This document shows positions 55,193 through 64,000 of a stretch of DNA of 64,000 bases, in pieces. How positions within the stretch are numbered: the first letter of the stretch is position 1; each line of letters begins with the position of its first letter. Origin of the DNA: Rhizobium binae (lineage in GTDB: Bacteria > Pseudomonadota > Alphaproteobacteria > Rhizobiales > Rhizobiaceae); contig NZ_CP071606.1 of NCBI RefSeq assembly GCF_017357225.1, positions 1-64,000 of the forward strand, read 5' to 3'. A program made the position numbers and the translations under genes. The notes under the pieces were generated by a model. It was not told where the DNA came from. It searched no databases and worked only from the letters and a program-made list of their open reading frames with translations.

Positions 55193-56334
55193 GACGCAAT
55201 CAGCTCCCGGCCGATCAGGTAGCGGCGGATCTCGTTGGTGCCGGCGCCGATATCATATAGCTTGGCGTCGCGCAGGAAGCGCTCGACCGGCCAGTCCTTG
55301 GTATAGCCGGCGCCGCCGAGCGCCTGGATCGCCTCCAGCGAAACCTTCACGGCGTTCTCGCTGGCAAAAAGGATCGCGGCGGCCGCGTCGGTGCGCGTCG
55401 TGCGGCCGGCATCGCAGGCCCGCGCCACGGAATAGACATAGGCGCGCGCCGAATTCAGCGCGACATACATGTCGGCGATCTTGCCCTGCATCAGCTGGAA
55501 ATCGCCGATCGCCTTGCCGAACTGCTTGCGCTCACGCACATAGGGCAGCACGACATCCAGGCAGGCCTGCATGATGCCGAGTGGGCCGGCGGCAAGCACG
55601 GCGCGCTCGTAATCGAGGCCGGACATCAGGATTTTCACGCCTTCGCCCTCCCGCCCCATCAGCGCCTGCGCCGGCACCTCGCAATCCTCAAAGACCAGTT
55701 CGGCCGTGTCGCTGCCGCGCATGCCGAGCTTGGAGAGCTTTTTGGAAACGCTGAAGCCGGGCATTCCCTTCTCGATGATGAGCGCGGAAATGCCTTTCGC
55801 GCCGGCGGCCGGATCGGTCTTGGCATAGACGACCAGCACGTCGGCATGCGGCGCATTGGTGATCCAGAATTTTGTGCCGTTCAGAATGTAGCGGTCGCCC
55901 TTCTTCTCGGCGCGCAGCCGCATGGAGACGACATCGGAACCGGAGCCGGCCTCGGACATGGCAAGCGAGCCGACATGTTCGCCTGATATCAGCTTCGGCA
56001 GGTGCCGATGCTTCTGTTCCGGCGAGGCCCAGCGGCGGATCTGGTTGACGCAGAGATTGGAATGGGCGCCGTAGCTCAGGCCGACGGAGGCCGAGGCGCG
56101 CGAAATCTCCTCCATGGCGACGACATGCTCGAGATAACCGAGACCGGTGCCGCCGAATTCTTCTTCGACGGTGATACCATGCAAACCGAGCGCGCCCATC
56201 TGAGGCCAGAGCTGGCGTGGAAACGTGTTGCTTTCATCGATCTCCGTGGCCAGCGGAGCAATATGATCGGCGGCAAACCGCGCCGTCGTTTCGCGGATCG
56301 CATCCGCGGTTTCGCCGAGCGAGAAATCAAACAT
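55189..56334 (-). CDS. ivd: Isovaleryl-CoA dehydrogenase
   Basis: 381-aa acyl-CoA dehydrogenase. FAD/substrate motifs are [20 protein letters not shown] and [20 protein letters not shown], with the C-terminal [16 protein letters not shown]. The catalytic Glu sits in [20 protein letters not shown] (about residue 240), the position special to isovaleryl-CoA dehydrogenases, whereas the usual C-terminal position carries Gly-Ala (GAGTNE). That supports leucine breakdown. I chose the ATG at 56334, since homology starts with [16 protein letters not shown]; the open frame continues upstream but lacks similarity. First gene of the leucine operon. Confidence 0.93.
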   Translation of the reverse strand: MFDFSLGETADAIRETTARFAADHIAPLATEIDESNTFPRQLWPQMGALGLHGITVEEEFGGTGLGYLEHVVAMEEISRASASVGLSYGAHSNLCVNQIRRWASPEQKHRHLPKLISGEHVGSLAMSEAGSGSDVVSMRLRAEKKGDRYILNGTKFWITNAPHADVLVVYAKTDPAAGAKGISALIIEKGMPGFSVSKKLSKLGMRGSDTAELVFEDCEVPAQALMGREGEGVKILMSGLDYERAVLAAGPLGIMQACLDVVLPYVRERKQFGKAIGDFQLMQGKIADMYVALNSARAYVYSVARACDAGRTTRTDAAAAILFASENAVKVSLEAIQALGGAGYTKDWPVERFLRDAKLYDIGAGTNEIRRYLIGRELIAS

Positions 56335-56425
56335 GGCACTCCTCCCGCTGAAATATGTAGCGCGGGTTGCGGAAGGTTCAAAGTGTCTCCGAATAATGCG
56401 CTTAAGAGTTCGGTTTCTTGAAAAT

Positions 56426-56461
56426 ATGGAAAACATGGAATATATGGAACATATGGAAATA
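56426..56461. repeat. Four 9-bp tandem repeats before the toxin-antitoxin pair
   Basis: ATGGAAAAC, ATGGAATAT, ATGGAACAT and ATGGAAATA follow each other with a strict 9-bp period. They lie between the divergent ivd and antitoxin genes. On the plus strand they open a short frame of about 24 codons ([20 protein letters not shown] and on) that runs past the antitoxin start in another register. The array could be an operator for the antitoxin or a translated leader. Confidence 0.8.
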
Positions 56462-56477
56462 ATAGGAGCGCTGTTCG

Positions 56478-56738
56478 ATGCGACAGTTCACGACGGGTGA
56501 TCTCAACAAACAGGTCGGGGACGTCACTGATGCCGCGAGCCGCGAACCGGTCGTTCTTACCCGCCACAGTAAGCCTCGTTTCGTGCTGATGAGCTATGAG
56601 CATTATGAGCGCATGCGCAGTGGTACGGATCCGCGCCGCGCCCATGCCATCTCGGAGATGCCGGACGAGCATGCCGAACTGTTTGGCGAGGCGATTGAGC
56701 GACTGGCGAAGGGTGAAGGCTACGACGATGAGCCATGA
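56478..56738 (+). CDS. Phd/YefM-type antitoxin
   Basis: 86-aa antitoxin. The DNA-binding N-terminus [20 protein letters not shown] is followed by [20 protein letters not shown], the Phd/YefM hallmark, and an acidic C-terminal toxin-neutralising tail ([20 protein letters not shown]). A ribosome site AGGAG (56463-56467) precedes the ATG. It overlaps the toxin start by 11 bases. Unlike the pair beside repC, this one is intact. Confidence 0.85.
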   Translation: MRQFTTGDLNKQVGDVTDAASREPVVLTRHSKPRFVLMSYEHYERMRSGTDPRRAHAISEMPDEHAELFGEAIERLAKGEGYDDEP

Positions 56739-57147
56739 GTTTCGTCCTGGTGAGCTGATCACCTATCCCTATCTCTGGGCGTGGCAGCATCAACGCGGTG
56801 AGACCGAGGGACGAAAACAGCGGCCGGTCTGTGTCGTGATTGCAATCCGCAGTACCAGTGATGGAAATACGCACCTCGTGCTGCTGGCAATTACCACACA
56901 GCCGCCGCAGCCGGGGAGGGTTGCCTTAGAAATTCCCGATATCGAGCGCCGACGGGCCGGACTTGGGGATCTCAAGCAGAGCTGGATCGTCGTCGACGAA
57001 TACAATCATGATATTGTCGAGCACTCCTGGTATATCGAGCCTCATCAGGAGGTCCTCGGTCGCTTCAGCAAATCCTTCGTGATGAAGATTGCCGCCATGT
57101 TCTCGGAAGCGCGCAGCCAGTCGAGTCGCGTTAAGCGGTTCGACTGA
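56728..57147 (+). CDS. PemK/MazF-like toxin
   Basis: 139-aa protein. FRPGELITYPYLWAWQHQRG near residues 5-24, then GRKQRPVCVVIAIRSTS and THLVLLAITTQPPQPGRVAL, match proteins annotated as PemK-type growth inhibitors with the MazF fold (mRNA endonucleases). WIVVDEYNHDIVEHSWYI follows. I chose the ATG at 56728 because of the overlap with the antitoxin. The upstream part of the longer frame is antitoxin sequence out of register. The pair is convergent with the AraC regulator. The toxic function is inferred from the family. Confidence 0.8.
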   Translation: MSHEFRPGELITYPYLWAWQHQRGETEGRKQRPVCVVIAIRSTSDGNTHLVLLAITTQPPQPGRVALEIPDIERRRAGLGDLKQSWIVVDEYNHDIVEHSWYIEPHQEVLGRFSKSFVMKIAAMFSEARSQSSRVKRFD

Positions 57148-57148
57148 T

Positions 57149-58153
57149 CTAAGTCGAATCCGCTTCCTCCCACCGGAAAGTCTCAGGGCTCTTGCCCATC
57201 CATTTGCGAAACGCCCGGAAGAAGGCGCTGGGTTCGGAATAGCCGAGTTGCACGGCGATCTCGCTGATCGTTTTCGAGGTATTCAGCAGCAATTCGGCAG
57301 CGAGGTCCCGCCGGATCTCATCCTTGATTGCGGCATAGCTTTGCCCCTCGTCGTGCAGGCGGTGGCGGAGCGTCGAGGGCGGCATGCGCATTTCGGCGGC
57401 GAGCGAGGCGAAGTTCAACCAGAGAGCCGGCGTTGTCTGGCTCAGGCGCCGGCGGACGGCGGCGGCGATGCCGGCATCGTAGCGATAGCGCACCAGGATA
57501 TTGGCCGGCGCTCCGCGTAGGAACTGTTTGAGCGCCTGATCGCTGCGCGAAATCGGAAGACCGAGCAGGGCGCTGTCGAAGCCGAGGCGGCTGATCGGTT
57601 GCGAGAAACGCACCGGCGCGCCGAAGAACAGCCGGTAGTCGGCGCCTTGTTTCGGTTCGGGGCAGCGAAAGTCGACGAGGCGGATTGGAATGCGCCGGCC
57701 GACCAGCCAGCAGGTGATGCCGTGCAGGATGATCCAGTAAGTGCGGTATGCGAAGGCCGAACGCGGGCTGCCGGCATCCCTGAGCTCGACCTCGGCCAGT
57801 CCGTCGCGGATGACGAGTTGCCCCCTGGGGTCATCCAGCACGACATCGAGGAAACGCAGCGCCCGGCGAAGCGCCTGACCCAGCGTCGGCGCGTGCAGCA
57901 CGGAGTGGCAGAGCAGCGTAAAACTGCCGCTGCTCATCGGCCGTCCGCCCATGCCGAAGAATTCATCGTCGAGTTCGGCGGCGATGGCCAGCCAGAGCGC
58001 ACCATAGGTCTCGGCCGACACCGGCTGATCGACCCGCGGCGACAGTCCGACGCGCGCAAGAATAGGCTCTGTCGGCTTATCCAGCCGCCGCAGGCTGTCG
58101 AGGGCTTCCTCGACAAAGGCCGGCGCTATCATTCGTCGCTCGATTTCGGCCAT
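57149..58153 (-). CDS. AraC-family transcriptional regulator
   Basis: 334-aa regulator with an N-terminal arabinose-binding-type sensor domain (about 15-200, including ESL-like [20 protein letters not shown]) and a C-terminal double helix-turn-helix: [20 protein letters not shown], then [20 protein letters not shown] and [17 protein letters not shown]. The ATG at 58153 follows AGGGAG. It is divergent from the SDR/thiolase/Bkd operon and is the likely activator of branched-chain acid breakdown. Confidence 0.9.
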   Translation of the reverse strand: MAEIERRMIAPAFVEEALDSLRRLDKPTEPILARVGLSPRVDQPVSAETYGALWLAIAAELDDEFFGMGGRPMSSGSFTLLCHSVLHAPTLGQALRRALRFLDVVLDDPRGQLVIRDGLAEVELRDAGSPRSAFAYRTYWIILHGITCWLVGRRIPIRLVDFRCPEPKQGADYRLFFGAPVRFSQPISRLGFDSALLGLPISRSDQALKQFLRGAPANILVRYRYDAGIAAAVRRRLSQTTPALWLNFASLAAEMRMPPSTLRHRLHDEGQSYAAIKDEIRRDLAAELLLNTSKTISEIAVQLGYSEPSAFFRAFRKWMGKSPETFRWEEADST

Positions 58154-58285
58154 CGCACTCCCTATGGCAAAACTGGCCGAAATAATGGAGCAGTTCTGTC
58201 ATCGCTTGCAATAGGTGGAGCGAATAGAATCGTACCCGTCGGTTGCGCTTGGAGGAGGGCGCGGTCGGCAGGGAGGAACCGATTC

Positions 58286-59053
58286 ATGTTGATCCATGGA
58301 GCAAGCTTTATCGTAACCGGCGGCGGCTCCGGCTTGGGTGCGGCGACGGCGCGCATGCTCGTCGAGGCCGGTGGGCGCGTGACGATCGCCGATCTCAATG
58401 CCGAAGCGGGCGAACATATTGCCCGGGAGTTCGGCAGCGATGTGCAGTTCGTCAAGGCCGACGTGACCGATGGCGACGACGGAGCTGCGGTGGTCGCCGC
58501 AGCGGTCCAAGCCTTCGGCGGCGTACGGGGATTGGTCAATTGCGCGGGCGTGGCGCCCGCCGAAAAGGTGATCGGCCGCGACGGGCCGCACCGTTTGGAA
58601 AGCTTTGCGCGCACGATTTCCATCAATCTCATTGGCACGTTCAACATGATCCGACTTGCCGCCGCGGCGATCGAGAAGACGGAGCCGGATGCGGAAGGCG
58701 AGCGCGGCGTGGTCGTCAATACGGCCTCGGTCGCCGCCTTCGACGGCCAGATCGGCCAGGCCGCCTATGCCGCCTCCAAGGGCGGTGTGGCGGCGATGAC
58801 GCTGCCGATTGCCCGCGAACTCGCCCGCCACGGCATTCGCGTCGTGTCGATCGCGCCCGGCATTTTCGAGACACCGATGATGGCCGGCATGCCGACCGAG
58901 GTGCGGGAAGCGCTCGGTAAGAGCGTGCCGTTTCCGCCGCGGCTCGGACGTCCGGCAGAATTTGCCGGACTGGTGCGCCATATCTTTGAAAACAACATGC
59001 TGAACGGCGAGGTGATCCGCCTCGACGGCGCATTGCGGATGGGCGCGCGGTAA
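58286..59053 (+). CDS. Short-chain dehydrogenase (HSD10-like 3-hydroxyacyl-CoA dehydrogenase)
   Basis: 255-aa SDR. The cofactor loop [20 protein letters not shown] is near residues 10-29, the catalytic Ser in [11 protein letters not shown], and Tyr/Lys in [14 protein letters not shown] (about 155-170). The C-terminus [20 protein letters not shown] is typical of type II 3-hydroxyacyl-CoA dehydrogenase (HSD17B10), which oxidises 2-methyl-3-hydroxybutyryl-CoA in isoleucine breakdown. The ATG at 58286 follows GGGAGGAA. First gene of the operon. Confidence 0.88.
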   Translation: MLIHGASFIVTGGGSGLGAATARMLVEAGGRVTIADLNAEAGEHIAREFGSDVQFVKADVTDGDDGAAVVAAAVQAFGGVRGLVNCAGVAPAEKVIGRDGPHRLESFARTISINLIGTFNMIRLAAAAIEKTEPDAEGERGVVVNTASVAAFDGQIGQAAYAASKGGVAAMTLPIARELARHGIRVVSIAPGIFETPMMAGMPTEVREALGKSVPFPPRLGRPAEFAGLVRHIFENNMLNGEVIRLDGALRMGAR

Positions 59054-59076
59054 ACGCGTCGCCCGAAGGAGGAAAG

Positions 59077-60264
59077 ATGGTTTTGCAGGATCCCATCGTC
59101 ATCGTCGGTGCAGCACGCACCCCGATCGGCAGCTTTCAAGGCGAACTGAAAGACGCCACCGCACCCGAGCTTGGAGCAGCGGCGATCCGCGCAGCACTTG
59201 AGCGCAGCCGCGTCGCCGCCGAGGCGATCGAGGAGGTCGTCTTCGGCTGCGTGCTGCCGGCGGGCCAAGGCCAGGCGCCGGCGCGACAGGCGGCGATCCA
59301 TGCCGGCTTGCCCTTCGGTACCGGGGCCAGCACCGTCAACAAGATGTGCGGCTCGGGCATGAAGGCGGTCATGATGGCGCATGACCAGCTCGCCACCGGC
59401 AGCGCTTCGATCGCGATCGCAGGCGGCATGGAAAGCATGACGAATGCGCCCTATCTCCTCGACAAGGCTCGCGGCGGCTACAGGCTCGGCCATGGGCGTG
59501 TCGTGGATCACATGTTCCTCGACGGGCTGGAGGATGCTTATGACAAGGGGCGCTTGATGGGCAGCTTCGCGGAGGATTGCGCCGAGGCCTATCAGTTCAC
59601 GCGCGAGGCGCAGGACAGCTACGCCATCGCCTCGCTGACGCGTGCACAGAAGGCAATCGCGGACGGCTGTTTCGACGGCGAGATCGTGCCGGTGACGGTC
59701 AAGTCAGGCAAATCAGAGCAGGTGGCGAGCCGCGACGAACAGCCGGGCAGGGCGAAGCCAGACAAGATCCCGACGCTGAAACCCGCCTTCCGCGATGGAG
59801 GCACGGTGACGGCAGCCAATTCCAGCTCGATCTCTGATGGCGCGGCAGCCCTGGTGCTGATGCGCCGCTCCGAGGCCGAACATCGCGGCCTGACGCCGCT
59901 CGCCACCATCCTCGGCCATGCCACCCATTCGCAGGCGCCCAGTCTTTTTGCCACCGCGCCGATCGGCGCGCTGCAGAAGCTCTCCGACCGGACGGGTCTG
60001 GCACTCTCGGATGTCGACCTCTTCGAAATCAACGAGGCCTTCGCTGTCGTCGCCATGGCGGCGATGCGCGATCTCGACCTGCCGCATGAAAAAGTAAACG
60101 TACATGGCGGCGCCTGCGCGCTCGGCCATCCGATCGGTGCTTCGGGAGCCCGCATCCTGGTGACGCTGCTTGCGGCGCTCGCGCGTTACGACCTGAAGTG
60201 CGGCATGGCTACGCTCTGCATCGGCGGCGGCGAGGCGACGGCCGTCGCCATCGAGCGGCACTAG
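59077..60264 (+). CDS. Acetyl-CoA acetyltransferase / thiolase
   Basis: 395-aa thiolase. Nucleophile Cys91 in [14 protein letters not shown], the His in [16 protein letters not shown] (about 345), and the second Cys381 in CIGGGEA are all present. In this operon, beside an HSD10-like dehydrogenase and an acyl-CoA dehydrogenase, it probably splits 2-methylacetoacetyl-CoA; acetoacetyl-CoA is an alternative. A ribosome site GAAGGAGGAA precedes the ATG. Confidence 0.92.
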   Translation: MVLQDPIVIVGAARTPIGSFQGELKDATAPELGAAAIRAALERSRVAAEAIEEVVFGCVLPAGQGQAPARQAAIHAGLPFGTGASTVNKMCGSGMKAVMMAHDQLATGSASIAIAGGMESMTNAPYLLDKARGGYRLGHGRVVDHMFLDGLEDAYDKGRLMGSFAEDCAEAYQFTREAQDSYAIASLTRAQKAIADGCFDGEIVPVTVKSGKSEQVASRDEQPGRAKPDKIPTLKPAFRDGGTVTAANSSSISDGAAALVLMRRSEAEHRGLTPLATILGHATHSQAPSLFATAPIGALQKLSDRTGLALSDVDLFEINEAFAVVAMAAMRDLDLPHEKVNVHGGACALGHPIGASGARILVTLLAALARYDLKCGMATLCIGGGEATAVAIERH

Positions 60265-60281
60265 CGGGGAGGGGGAGCAAC

Positions 60282-61415
60282 ATGATCCTTTCCGAACTCC
60301 AGCAGCAGATCTCGGATCTCGCCCGCGATTTTGCCCGCGACCGGCTGGCGCCGGGGGCGGCGAAGCGCGACCGGGAGCATCTCTTCCCGCGCGACGAGCT
60401 GAAGGAGATGGGCGAACTCGGCCTGCTCGGCATGCTGGTGCCGGAAACCTATGGCGGCTCGGACACGGGTGTCATCGCCTATGCCGCAGCACTCGAGGAG
60501 ATTGCCGCCGGCGACGGGCCCTGCTCGACGATCATGAGCGTGCACAGCTCGGTCGGCTGCGTGCCGATCCTGAAATTCGGCACAGAGGAGCAACGGCAGC
60601 GCTTTCTGCCGAAACTCGCAAGCGGCGAATGGATCGGCGGCTTCGCGCTGACCGAGCCGCAGGCCGGTTCCGATGCCTCGAACCTGAAGACAAGGGCGCG
60701 GCGTGACGGCGACCACTACGTGATCGACGGCGCCAAGCAGTTCATCACCTCTGGAAAGAACGGCAATGTCATCATCGTCTTTGCCGTTACCGATCCCGAT
60801 GCCGGCAAGAAGGGCATCACCGCCTTCATCGTACCGACGGACACGCCGGGTTACGAGGTGATCCGCGTCGAGGAGAAGCTTGGCCTGCATTCCACCGATA
60901 CCTGCCAGATCGCCTTCAACGCCATGCGTATCCCTGCGGATTTGAGGCTCGGTGCGGAAGGCGAAGGCTATCGCATCGCGCTTGCCAATCTCGAAGGCGG
61001 GCGGATCGGCATCGCGGCGCAGGCGGTCGGCATGGCGCGGGCGGCCTTCGAGGCGGCGCGTGACTACGCCAAAGAGCGTACCGCCTTCGGCAAGCCAATC
61101 TTCGAACATCAGGCCGTTGCCTTCCGTCTTGCTGACATGGCGGTTCGCATCGAGGCGGCGCGCCAGCTCGTCTTTCACGCGGCTTCTCTCCGGGAAGCGG
61201 AGCTGCCCTGCTTGTCGGAAGCCTCGATGGCCAAGCTCTTTGCCTCGGAGATGGCCGAGCGCGTCTGCTCCGATGCAATTCAGATCCACGGCGGCTATGG
61301 CTACATGGCTGATTATCCGGTCGAGCGCATCTACCGCGACGTGCGCATCTGCCAGATCTATGAAGGGACGAGCGACGTGCAGCGCATGGTCATTGCCCGC
61401 AATCTACAAGGATGA
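60282..61415 (+). CDS. Acyl-CoA dehydrogenase (short/branched-chain type)
   Basis: 377-aa flavoprotein. [20 protein letters not shown] and [20 protein letters not shown] are the FAD/substrate signatures. The catalytic Glu is in [20 protein letters not shown] at the usual C-terminal position (about 362), unlike the isovaleryl-type enzyme at 55189. It likely acts on 2-methylbutyryl- or isobutyryl-CoA from the Bkd complex. I chose the ATG at 60282 after GGGGAGGGGGAGCAAC. No enoyl-CoA hydratase is seen nearby. Confidence 0.92.
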   Translation: MILSELQQQISDLARDFARDRLAPGAAKRDREHLFPRDELKEMGELGLLGMLVPETYGGSDTGVIAYAAALEEIAAGDGPCSTIMSVHSSVGCVPILKFGTEEQRQRFLPKLASGEWIGGFALTEPQAGSDASNLKTRARRDGDHYVIDGAKQFITSGKNGNVIIVFAVTDPDAGKKGITAFIVPTDTPGYEVIRVEEKLGLHSTDTCQIAFNAMRIPADLRLGAEGEGYRIALANLEGGRIGIAAQAVGMARAAFEAARDYAKERTAFGKPIFEHQAVAFRLADMAVRIEAARQLVFHAASLREAELPCLSEASMAKLFASEMAERVCSDAIQIHGGYGYMADYPVERIYRDVRICQIYEGTSDVQRMVIARNLQG

Positions 61416-62705
<1,290 letters not shown>

Positions 62706-62706
62706 C

Positions 62707-63720
62707 ATGGCCAGGATGACGATGATCGAGGCCGTGCGCAGCGCCATGGACGTCTCGATGGCGAAGGATGACAATGTCGTGGTGTTCGGCGAGGACGTCG
62801 GCTATTTCGGCGGTGTCTTCCGCTGCACCCAGGGCCTACAGGCAAAATACGGCAGGACGCGCTGCTTCGATACGCCGATCAGCGAGTCCGGTATTGTCGG
62901 CACGGCAATCGGCATGGCAGCCTACGGGCTGAAGCCCTGTGTCGAAATCCAGTTCGCCGACTACATGTATCCGGCCTATGACCAGCTGACGCAGGAGGCG
63001 GCGCGCATCCGCTATCGCTCCAACGGCGATTTCACCTGTCCGATCGTCGTGCGCATGCCGACCGGCGGCGGCATCTTCGGCGGCCAGACGCACAGCCAGA
63101 GCCCGGAAGCCCTCTTCACCCATGTCTGCGGGCTGAAGGTGATCGTTCCCTCCAATCCCTATGATGCCAAGGGGTTGCTGATCGCGGCGATCGAGGATCC
63201 CGACCCCGTCATGTTCCTGGAGCCGAAACGGCTCTATAACGGCCCTTTCGACGGTCATCACGAGCGGCCCGTCACACCCTGGTCGAAACACGAGCTCGGA
63301 GAGGTGCCTGACGGCCATTACACCATCCCGATCGGCAAGGCCGAGGTCCGGCGCGCCGGGTCTGCGGTGACGGTCGTTGCCTATGGCACGATGGTGCATG
63401 TGGCGCTTGCCGCGGCCGAGGATGCCGGCATCGATGCCGAGGTGATTGATCTGAGAAGCCTGCTGCCGCTCGATCTCGATACGATCGTCAAATCGGTCAC
63501 CAAGACCGGGCGCTGCGTCGTCGTCCATGAAGCGACCCTGACCTCGGGCTTCGGCGCCGAGGTCGTGTCGCTGGTCCAGGAACATTGCTTCTATCATCTC
63601 GAAGCGCCGGTCGTGCGTGTCGCCGGCTGGGACACGCCTTATCCGCATGCGCAGGAGTGGGACTATTTCCCCGGCCCCGGCCGCCTCGGGCGGGCGCTTT
63701 CCGAAGTCATGGAGGCCTGA
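62707..63720 (+). CDS. bkdA2: Branched-chain 2-oxoacid dehydrogenase E1 beta
   Basis: 337-aa E1 beta subunit. MARMTMIEAVRSAMDVSMAK, VVVFGEDVGYFGGVFRCTQG and VEIQFADYMYPAYDQLTQEA form the transketolase-type pyrimidine-binding domain. The C-terminal transketolase domain has VVAYGTMVHVALAAAEDAGI. I chose the ATG at 62707; the longer frame from 62653 overlaps E1 alpha. It forms the alpha2beta2 E1 enzyme with the preceding gene. Confidence 0.94.
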   Translation: MARMTMIEAVRSAMDVSMAKDDNVVVFGEDVGYFGGVFRCTQGLQAKYGRTRCFDTPISESGIVGTAIGMAAYGLKPCVEIQFADYMYPAYDQLTQEAARIRYRSNGDFTCPIVVRMPTGGGIFGGQTHSQSPEALFTHVCGLKVIVPSNPYDAKGLLIAAIEDPDPVMFLEPKRLYNGPFDGHHERPVTPWSKHELGEVPDGHYTIPIGKAEVRRAGSAVTVVAYGTMVHVALAAAEDAGIDAEVIDLRSLLPLDLDTIVKSVTKTGRCVVVHEATLTSGFGAEVVSLVQEHCFYHLEAPVVRVAGWDTPYPHAQEWDYFPGPGRLGRALSEVMEA

Positions 63721-63722
63721 CC

Positions 63723-64000
63723 ATGGGCGAATTCATCATCAAGATGCCGGATGTCGGGGAAGGGGTCGCCGAGGCCGAGCTTGTGGAGTGGCACGTGAAG
63801 GCAGGAGATCCGGTGCGCGAGGACATGGTGATCGCCGCCGTCATGACCGACAAGGCCACAGTCGAAATTCCCTCACCCGTCAGCGGCACCGTCATCTGGC
63901 TTGCCGGCGAGATCGGAGACCGTATCGCGGTCAAGGCGCCTTTGGTGCGGATCGAAACGGTGAGCGATGTTGGCGAGGCTACGCCTGCGCAGATCTTGCA
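63723..64000 (+). CDS. bkdB: Branched-chain 2-oxoacid dehydrogenase E2 (start only)
   Basis: The gene runs off the window end; only 92 codons are seen. They encode the lipoyl domain: FIIKMPDVGEGVAEAELVEW and VMTDKATVEIPSPVSG with lipoyl Lys44. The dihydrolipoyl acyltransferase core lies beyond the window. It is the third Bkd gene, in the usual order, two bases after the E1 beta stop. Confidence 0.92.
   Translation, partial: MGEFIIKMPDVGEGVAEAELVEWHVKAGDPVREDMVIAAVMTDKATVEIPSPVSGTVIWLAGEIGDRIAVKAPLVRIETVSDVGEATPAQIL

Overview
The window looks like one end of a large secondary replicon (megaplasmid) of a fast-growing rhizobium, most like Rhizobium of the leguminosarum/etli group. The reasons are a complete repABC cassette with its antisense RNA starting at base 1, high GC content, and the many ABC-transport, sugar and amino-acid catabolic operons typical of such plasmids. 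The species call is an inference; the repABC call is solid. No rRNA, tRNA, CRISPR array or intact insertion sequence was seen.

Layout. (1) 1-3.7 kb: repA, repB, a candidate parS palindrome, the counter-transcribed RNA and repC. (2) 3.75-9.45 kb: a zone of gene decay. It holds a toxin/antitoxin pair broken by about four frameshifts, a DsbA-family isomerase remnant, a frameshifted FMN reductase, a gabD relic with an internal deletion and a 59-bp tandem duplication, an orphan FitA/VapB-type antitoxin, a Tn3-family transposase with a frameshift, an amber codon and no N-terminus, and a frameshifted resolvase. (3) 9.8-25.5 kb: an envelope locus in one orientation. It encodes two paralogous periplasmic arylsulfatases, a DUF2092 protein, small secreted proteins, a large MscS-type channel, an eight-haem cytochrome c fused to HEAT/TPR-like repeats, two outer-membrane barrels and an alpha/beta hydrolase that looks like a lipoprotein. 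(4) 25.5-27.3 kb: a DapA-family aldolase and a divergent GntR regulator.

(5) 27.3-42.2 kb: a LacI-controlled oligosaccharide system. LacI and a GH29 alpha-L-fucosidase face a ten-gene operon: a peptide/oligosaccharide-type ABC importer (SBP, two permeases, two ATPases), an IolB-like isomerase, a GH39-like glycosidase, a sugar-isomerase TIM barrel, a 2-hydroxyacid dehydrogenase and an enolase-superfamily enzyme. AACGTTAACGTT-type operators lie over the operon promoter. (6) 42.4-50.4 kb: an RND efflux pump (permease, adaptor), a divergent two-component system and a NodT/TolC-type outer-membrane factor. A near-identical 18-bp motif precedes both the regulator and the outer-membrane gene.

(7) 50.4-64 kb: branched-chain amino-acid catabolism. 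A minus-strand leucine operon (ivd, mccB, mccA, a MaoC hydratase, a CitE-like lyase) and a plus-strand operon (SDR, thiolase, acyl-CoA dehydrogenase, then BCKDH E1alpha, E1beta and the start of E2) flank an AraC regulator and an intact Phd/PemK-type toxin-antitoxin pair.

The best candidates for an undescribed system are the sulfatase/multihaem-cytochrome/MscS locus and the fucosidase/GH39/IolB-like/enolase pathway. Both look like coherent gene sets whose substrates cannot be named from sequence alone.
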